Source: Trematomus loennbergii
Lineage: Eukaryota > Chordata > Actinopteri > Perciformes > Nototheniidae
Direction: 5' to 3'
Length of the DNA stretch: 64,000 bases
Assembly (NCBI GenBank): GCA_012861695.1
Contig: JAAOOA010001587.1
Coordinates: 1-64,000, forward strand
Shown here: in pieces, positions 59,001 through 64,000 of the stretch
Layout of the letters: each line of letters opens with the position of its first letter
Position numbering within the stretch: the stretch's first letter is position 1
Made by a program: the position numbers and the translations under genes
Notes under the pieces: model-generated
Seen by the model: the letters and a program-made list of their open reading frames with translations, nothing else
What the model was told of the DNA's origin: nothing
The model's database searches: none

Positions 59001-60032
59001 CTAAGCGTAAAAGGAGCAACAGAATCCAGTATTAGTGCATGTCGAGTCAAACATGGAGATAAGCTCATCAGCATTAAAAGCACAGTTCACATCTAATTTA
59101 CAGATCGGAGAAGCATTAAAAACATCAGAGAACTGTGAGGCAGTCAAGGGGTTAATCGAACGCAGACGACGCGCAGGGGCACGTGATTCGACTCCTGCGG
59201 AAGGGATGGAGGTTGTAAACAGAACCGGTAAATGGTCTGAGATACGCGTTGCTGCACATATTTCATCCACAGATACAGACAGTCCAAACGATAATACTAA
59301 GTCCAAAGTGTGTCCTTTTTCGTGTGTTGGGCCAGCCACGGACTGAACGAGACCAAAGAATCAAGGAGATTTAAAAAGTCCCTAACCAGAGGTTTGGACT
59401 CGCAACACACATGGACATTGAAGTCTCCGGAGATCAAAACACGATCATATTTCACCATGATCCCGGACAGAAAGTCAGAAAAGTCATTTATGAAATCCTT
59501 ATTACACTTTGGCGGACGATACACGACTGCGCAGAGTATAGGCGAGGCCGGGTTCAGTTCAAAAAGCTGCAACTCAAAGCTGCATAGCTAGTACAGGGTG
59601 AAGCAATCGGCATTGGAGGCTAGCTCTAAACACTGATGCTATGCCCCCACCATGGCCAGTGGCACGGGGGGAGCTGAAGAATGTACAGTCAGGAGGAAGA
59701 AGTTCAGAGAACGGTGTATACTCGCCAGCGTGGACCCAGGTCTCCGTCAGGAACATAAAATCCAGTTCACGAGAGGTGAAGAAGTCGTTTAGCAGGAACG
59801 TTTTGTTTGCTATCGACCTAGCATTTAGCAAAGCCATGCAAAGTTTTCGCTCCGGGCTTGCCGAAGGTGTAGTGCGTCTCAGCTGACGAAGATGTGCGTG
59901 TTGAACGCCGCGCGGGCCGGGAGCAGTCAGTCGGGCAGGAGGAGCTGCCAGCGGGCCCTCAGAGTCCGGCTCCGGAAAAACGGGGCGAATCCACCGATCC
60001 CTCACTGGCGTGCAGCGGGAGGGCCATGACAT
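59001..60032 (-). pseudogene. L2 AP-type endonuclease domain
   Basis: Pieces in several frames: 'ALLNARSIANKTFLLNDFFT' and 'FLTETWV' (59574-60032), 'VLISGDFNVHV' (59297-59572), and 'ISDHLPVLF' (59001-59339). These are the N-L, E-T-W, D-F-N and S-D-H blocks of the APE-type nuclease that nicks target DNA. Frame changes separate them, so it is not functional. Confidence 0.88.
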
Positions 60033-60375
60033 CCGAGGCGTGGATAATTCACAGAAGAAGCCGTCAGGTATGCCTTCAGATGGACCAGTGCACCACCACG
60101 CTTTCCCCGTCGTCGAAAGCGCTTTCGGCGAGGCAGGATGCAGGGCCCGGCAGGTAGTGGGGAATCCGACAGTAGAGGGGGGGGGACGATTTATGGTTGC
60201 CAGATGTAGGTTTGGGCAGCAATATCAACTCCAGTGAGGGTCTGAGGTGGAGGAGAGCTTGGCGATCATAAACGAGCAGAGCAGAGACATTCTGACAAAC
60301 ATAAAACAAAAACAGGACAGCTAAAGTAGAGAGCTTAGCGAGCGGCGAGCCGACACAGGCGCCATCTTGAATCAC

Positions 60376-60970
60376 GACATAGGGTTGGCAGGACCCCCGG
60401 CAGAAGAGTAGTCGGCGGACCCCCAATGGGAGAGGACATAGGGTTGGCAAGACCCCCGGCAGAAGAGTAGTCGGCGGGACCTCCAACGGTACAGGACATG
60501 GGGTAGGCGTCGGCCGTAGAGCCAACAGGACACGGGGGGCTGCGTCGGCCGGAGAGCCAACAGGAGACGAGGTGCTGGAGTCGGCCGGACCACCGACAGG
60601 ACACGAGGGGCTGGAGTGGGCCGAACCACTGACAAAACACGGGGCTGGCGTCGGCCAGGGAGCCAGTACTGGAGCCGAAACTGGAGTCGGGACCATGGCT
60701 GCTGGGACCGGAACAGAGGCCGGAACCATGGCTGCTGGACCTGGAAGACAGAAACAGAGGCCGGAACCTGGCTGCTGGGGCTGGAACCATGGCTGTATGG
60801 GCCGGTTCTGGAGCCGGAACCATGGCTGTGTGGGCCGGTTCTGGAGACGGAACCATGGCTGCTGGGGCCAGAACTGGGGCTGGAACCATGGCTGCTGGGC
60901 CAGAACTGGGGCTGGAACCATGGCTGCTGGGGCCAGAACTGGGGCTGGAACCATGGCTGCTGGGGCCACG
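60376..60970. repeat. Continuation of the element minisatellites after the L2
   Basis: 60376-60490 continues the 60-bp array interrupted by the L2. 60650-60970 is an array of 33-36 bp units containing GGAACCATGGCTGCTGGG. Both strands have open frames for compositional reasons. Confidence 0.85.
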
Positions 60971-61290
60971 GCTGGAATCCTGGCCTTGCGTCTCCTAGAG
61001 ACCCTTTGGAGGCTCCGTGGACCTCCTAAGGCAAGGCGGGATCCCAAGAAGGGGTTTGAGGCTTGAGGCTGGCACTCAGGGCTGCTAGTAAAAAGTCTTA
61101 GCTTCTCAGGTAACAAGCTCCTAAGCCAGGGCTTGCTGTCAACCTCCCTGCGTGCCTCGTTAAGGGCAGCCTCTTTGGCCTCTCTGGATGAGGCCCTCCT
61201 CCAGTCATTGAAAATGCATTCCAGATTGTATTTAAGCTCATAAAGCTCTTGGCTAAATGAAAAACTGCTGGGTCCATACTGGTCTGTTCG
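60970..61290 (-). CDS. Gag-like start of the LTR element's open frame
   Basis: On the minus strand, just inside the 5' LTR, a protein-like segment runs from 'QYGPSSFSFSQELYELKYNL' through 'NDWRRASSREAKEAALNEAR' to 'LRLFTSSPEC'. It then passes into the repeat-encoded Pro/Ala-rich sequence. It has a helical, charged character and sits where gag would be expected. No zinc knuckle is seen, no ATG opens this frame (a TTG upstream would), and another frame has an ATG at the usual place. Function unknown. Confidence 0.4.
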
Positions 61291-61682
61291 TACTGTCAGG
61301 TTTGGGGAAATAGGACCCAAGTGCAGTTAAAAAATACAAAAAGGTTTGTTAACAAAAAGCGGGCTTTATTATCAAAAGCTGAAGGCATGAAAAAACAAGA
61401 AACTAATAAACAGAAACAAAACCGGGGAACACGACAGACAGGAACAAACTTACAGACGGGAACAGGCAGGAGACATGGACAAGCATAGACGACAGGTAGC
61501 AGGGACATGAAATGACGACGAACAGACATGGAGCACAGGGGAAGACAAGACTAAATACATAGAAGGGTAATCACAGGACAAGACACAGCTGGACAGGGAT
61601 GCAGAAACACAAGGGCAACAGGTGAACACAATGAGGCACAATCAGACACACCAGGGAAACTAACGACGGGAAGGCAAACACA

Positions 61683-63714
61683 GGGGCCCGTTCTCATTTC
61701 TTCAAATGTTCCTCCTCGACCCCCTCCTCGACTCCTATCCTCAAGACTTAGTCCCGCCCACAGGAGATGCGAGCGGAGGAGCCGAGGAGGGGAGACGAGG
61801 AGAAAGGAGGGGAAGCAGCAGGCGGTTAGAGAAATGAGAACTCCTCTCCTCTGAGCGGTCATTTTAAGAGACGTCCATTAATGATGACAGGAGGCAAAGC
61901 AGCCCTCTGTCTGATGGACAGATGTGTTCATGACGACTTATATATTTACTTTTAATTCATTCACAGTGCGGTATAATGAGACAATAATGCGGCTTCACAC
62001 CAGCGCTTTTCCCTTTCTAGCTCCTAGCGAGAGCTTTACTGGTTCAGCTCCGGTTTCCCTTTCAGCTCCCGCTCTGTTCACACTGCCCAGAGCTGCCGCT
62101 GCTGCGTCATGACGTCACAGTTTACGTCGCTGATTTTCTCCCACAACAACAACGGGCGGGGACTGCGGGGTCGATGATCGTGTCGCTTTTAATCATACGA
62201 AGCCAGATTAAATTAAATAACGACTTCTCCAACCTTATACTTTCTCCAGAGTGCCGTGGTTCATTGTTTATTAATGTGTTTCAGCGGCATTTACCGACCG
62301 CTGCAGTGCTGGCTGCTCTTCCACGGGAGTGTATTCTCCCGTTAGCTCCGGGTTAGCTCACACGGCTCTAAAGTATTCACTGTTTGACTGTCACACAAGC
62401 AGCTGATACATATCCCCTGTTCCCCTTAAGTGAATGTGTGTCAGTCTGAATTGACGCTGTTTGGCATCACAACGCTGTTATGAAAGTTTCTCTGGTATAA
62501 CATGGGTGATGTTAGCATAGCAACCGAAGCTAAATGACTACTTGCTAAGCCGTTTTCTACAGGCACATTTTACCGGCGTATTTTTCATTATGATTCTACT
62601 TGTGATAGTCGGACATGACAACCTGTACAGCCCATGTATCTCCACAATGATCAATAACAGCGAACGGATGGTCAAAGTAAGGTTTCCTGCACGCCTCGAC
62701 GTAAGAGACGTAAGCGACGCCGCGTCATAGCTCCGAAGCTCTTGCCTGACAATTTTTGGGAGCTGGAAGTGAACCGCATTCCGGAGCTATGACGTGCCGC
62801 CGCTGCGTGTGAACAGGAAAAACCGGCGCTTTTCCAGCTCCAGCTCCGAGCAGGAGCTGGAAAAGCGCCGGTGTGAAAGGGGCATAACAGGCTACAGATG
62901 CGGACATACACACAGACACACACACACATGTATATATTTATATAAATATATACAATTTCAGAATCAACAGGAGCACTCTCATAATAACGTAACACTATCA
63001 GAGACTGGATATATCCCCCCCCCCCCCCCCCCCCCCTCTCTCTGGTCGCTACAATGAGGGAAATAAATGCCAAAAGTTTATTTACAAGTATTACAAGTAA
63101 GCAGAGGACACCAAACCAACTGAGACCTGTCTGTCCGCTGCATCTACGCACACACACCTACACTACACACACGCACCTACAGCTCCTAAAGCATAATCAG
63201 GCTACAGCCGTTGTGTATTTTATTATGTGAAGCACTAAATGGTTTTAGAAAAATATCGACTTTGTTTGTAGATATCTACTAAACTAAAGCAAATAAAGAG
63301 AGTAGGCCTGTTATAACTGAGTGATATATATTTACACACTGCTCTGCTTTCTGCACGGACCTCACAGCTGTTCTCACTGTAAACATCCGTCGCGATGAAA
63401 GCAGTTAATAAAATAATATCCAGGGGATGCATGCAGAGCTGTCATTGGCTGAGATCAGTCCGGCCGTGCATCACGACTCTTTGAAACATCTCTGTTGCCG
63501 GAAATGCATCCACGAAGGAGCCGTGGAGGACCCATCAGTGTATCCTCGGTTATAGCTCCTCCAGAGAGCCTCCTCGACGCTCGATGCTCGGTCCTCGATG
63601 TGCATTTCGAGAAATGAGATGTCCTTCAACATGGCGCGCTAAAATTCATTTCCGGGTCACTACCGGAGGACCGAGGAGTCGAGGAGGGACATTTGATGAA
63701 ATGAGAACGCGGCC
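61683..63714. mobile_element. Inverted-repeat element X in the right LTR
   Basis: Reverse complement of the insert at 53872-55032, with ends GGCCCGTTCTCATTTC and GAAATGAGAACGCGGCC. It is longer only because of the Harbinger-like element at 61988-62884 and a longer C run at about 63017-63036. Confidence 0.87.
61988..62884. mobile_element. Harbinger-like non-autonomous TIR element, copy 2
   Basis: Ends TGCGGCTTCACACCAGCGC and GCGCCGGTGTGAAAGGGGCA. TAA is duplicated at 61985-61987 and 62885-62887. The matching position in the left-LTR copy of insert X (about 54755-54765) has a single TAA and no insertion. 897 bp, no coding capacity, close relative of 2686-3593. Confidence 0.92.
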
Positions 63715-63858
63715 AGGGAGTAGGATCAGACAAGACACAAGGAGGAAAACATTTCAAAACAAAACAGGAAACCAGAGACAGAAAAAGACAAGACACAACA
63801 CAACACAGACAGATCGTGACAAACTCCTTTGAGAGCATACAGATATAGGTTCATAGGA

Positions 63859-63889
63859 CAACACACACACACACACACACACACACCAC

Positions 63890-63966
<77 letters not shown>

Positions 63967-64000
63967 AACACACACACCACACACACACACACACACACAC
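63859..64000. repeat. (CA)n microsatellite
   Basis: Nearly pure CA dinucleotides with a few extra A bases, reaching the end of the window. The Cys/Val-rich frames on the minus strand are artefacts. Confidence 0.95.

Larger units (their letters stand above)
56868..60375 (-). mobile_element. L2-clade LINE inserted in the minisatellite
   Basis: A 3.5-kb LINE on the minus strand. The 5' end reads CAAGATGGCGCC and the 3' tail is (TGATT)n at 56868-56882. GACAT is found on both sides (56863-56867 and 60376-60380), a short target duplication. Coding regions for endonuclease and RT are present but interrupted. The conserved C-terminal block 'ILASLHWLPVRFRIDFKILL' (57090-57422) and RT motif place it in the L2 group. 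Confidence 0.92.
53485..63820 (-). mobile_element. Pol-less LTR retroelement with minisatellite interior
   Basis: Oriented right to left. The 5' LTR is 61297-63820 and the 3' LTR is 53485-55139. Each carries the ends TGTCACGATCTG..CCTGACA (minus strand), except that the outer left end is worn. A polypurine tract (TTGAGGGGGGGTAA on the minus strand, 55140-55153) lies directly before the 3' LTR. After removing a nested L2 (56868-60375), the interior is about 2.65 kb. It comprises a short gag-like frame and GC-rich tandem repeats. No protease, RT or integrase is present, so the element would depend on enzymes from elsewhere (a LARD-like element). The primer-binding site is not clear (GTACGAACAGACCAGTATGG follows the LTR). 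Confidence 0.85.
61297..63820 (-). repeat. 5' LTR of the pol-less element, with inverted insert X
   Basis: LTR sequence at 61297-61682 and 63715-63820 matches the left LTR in the same orientation. The right edge reads CAGACAGATCGTGACA. It contains insert X at 61683-63714, which in turn contains a Harbinger-like element. Confidence 0.85.

Noticed and set aside
63726..63998. Cys/Val-rich minus-strand ORFs at the right edge
   Set aside because: Translation of a CA microsatellite.

Overview
The window looks like a repeat-rich piece of a teleost fish chromosome. The evidence is vertebrate-type GT-AG introns, fish lineages of retroelements (BEL/Pao, L2, Rex1, an L1 tail), a Tc1 remnant, many hAT- and Harbinger-like short elements, a fish-style Ig V-set exon, and two host gene families that I know mainly from fish (a USP-like protease cluster and a 'SAMD3-like' gene). 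No bacterial, plasmid or phage features are present, and I cannot name the species.

Layout. 1-2446 is a 37-bp minisatellite. 2686-3593 is a Harbinger-like element. 3757-4436 is a 45-bp minisatellite that runs straight into a broken Ig V-set exon (4437-4796). 5598-16730 holds two BEL/Pao copies in opposite orientation, separated by a 1.4-kb hairpin element. 16731-19948 holds a scrambled hAT copy and a long-TIR, Mutator-like element. 21854-25985 is a two-exon ubiquitin-like gene whose intron carries nested DNA transposons. 27440-34776 is a tandem pair of USP-type deubiquitinase genes: copy A is decayed and copy B reads through. 35335-39590 is a tandem segmental duplication carrying L1 and Rex1 insertions in one copy. 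40876-41673 is a pair of LTRs joined as a palindrome and flanked by one 5-bp target duplication. 41923-45142 (minus) is the SAMD3-like gene. 46650-49505 is Tc1 debris and local duplications. 50366-52942 (minus) is a frameshifted zinc-finger gene of transposase type. 53485-63820 (minus) is a pol-less LTR element whose interior is minisatellite plus an L2 insertion, and whose two LTRs carry the same 1.15-kb insert in opposite orientations. The window ends in a CA repeat.

The most interesting host content is the ubiquitin-like gene and the adjacent USP-like proteases on the same strand. The Ubl ends in a Gly-Gly followed by three residues, so it would need processing. An ISRE-type motif lies upstream of the Ubl and another upstream of the USP cluster. 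This resembles, in logic, the ISG15/USP18 pair of mammals. It is an inference from architecture and was not tested.

Many coding pieces differ from their relatives by one base in a homopolymer or by two bases in a dinucleotide run. Some 'pseudogene' calls may therefore reflect consensus errors in the assembly rather than biology.
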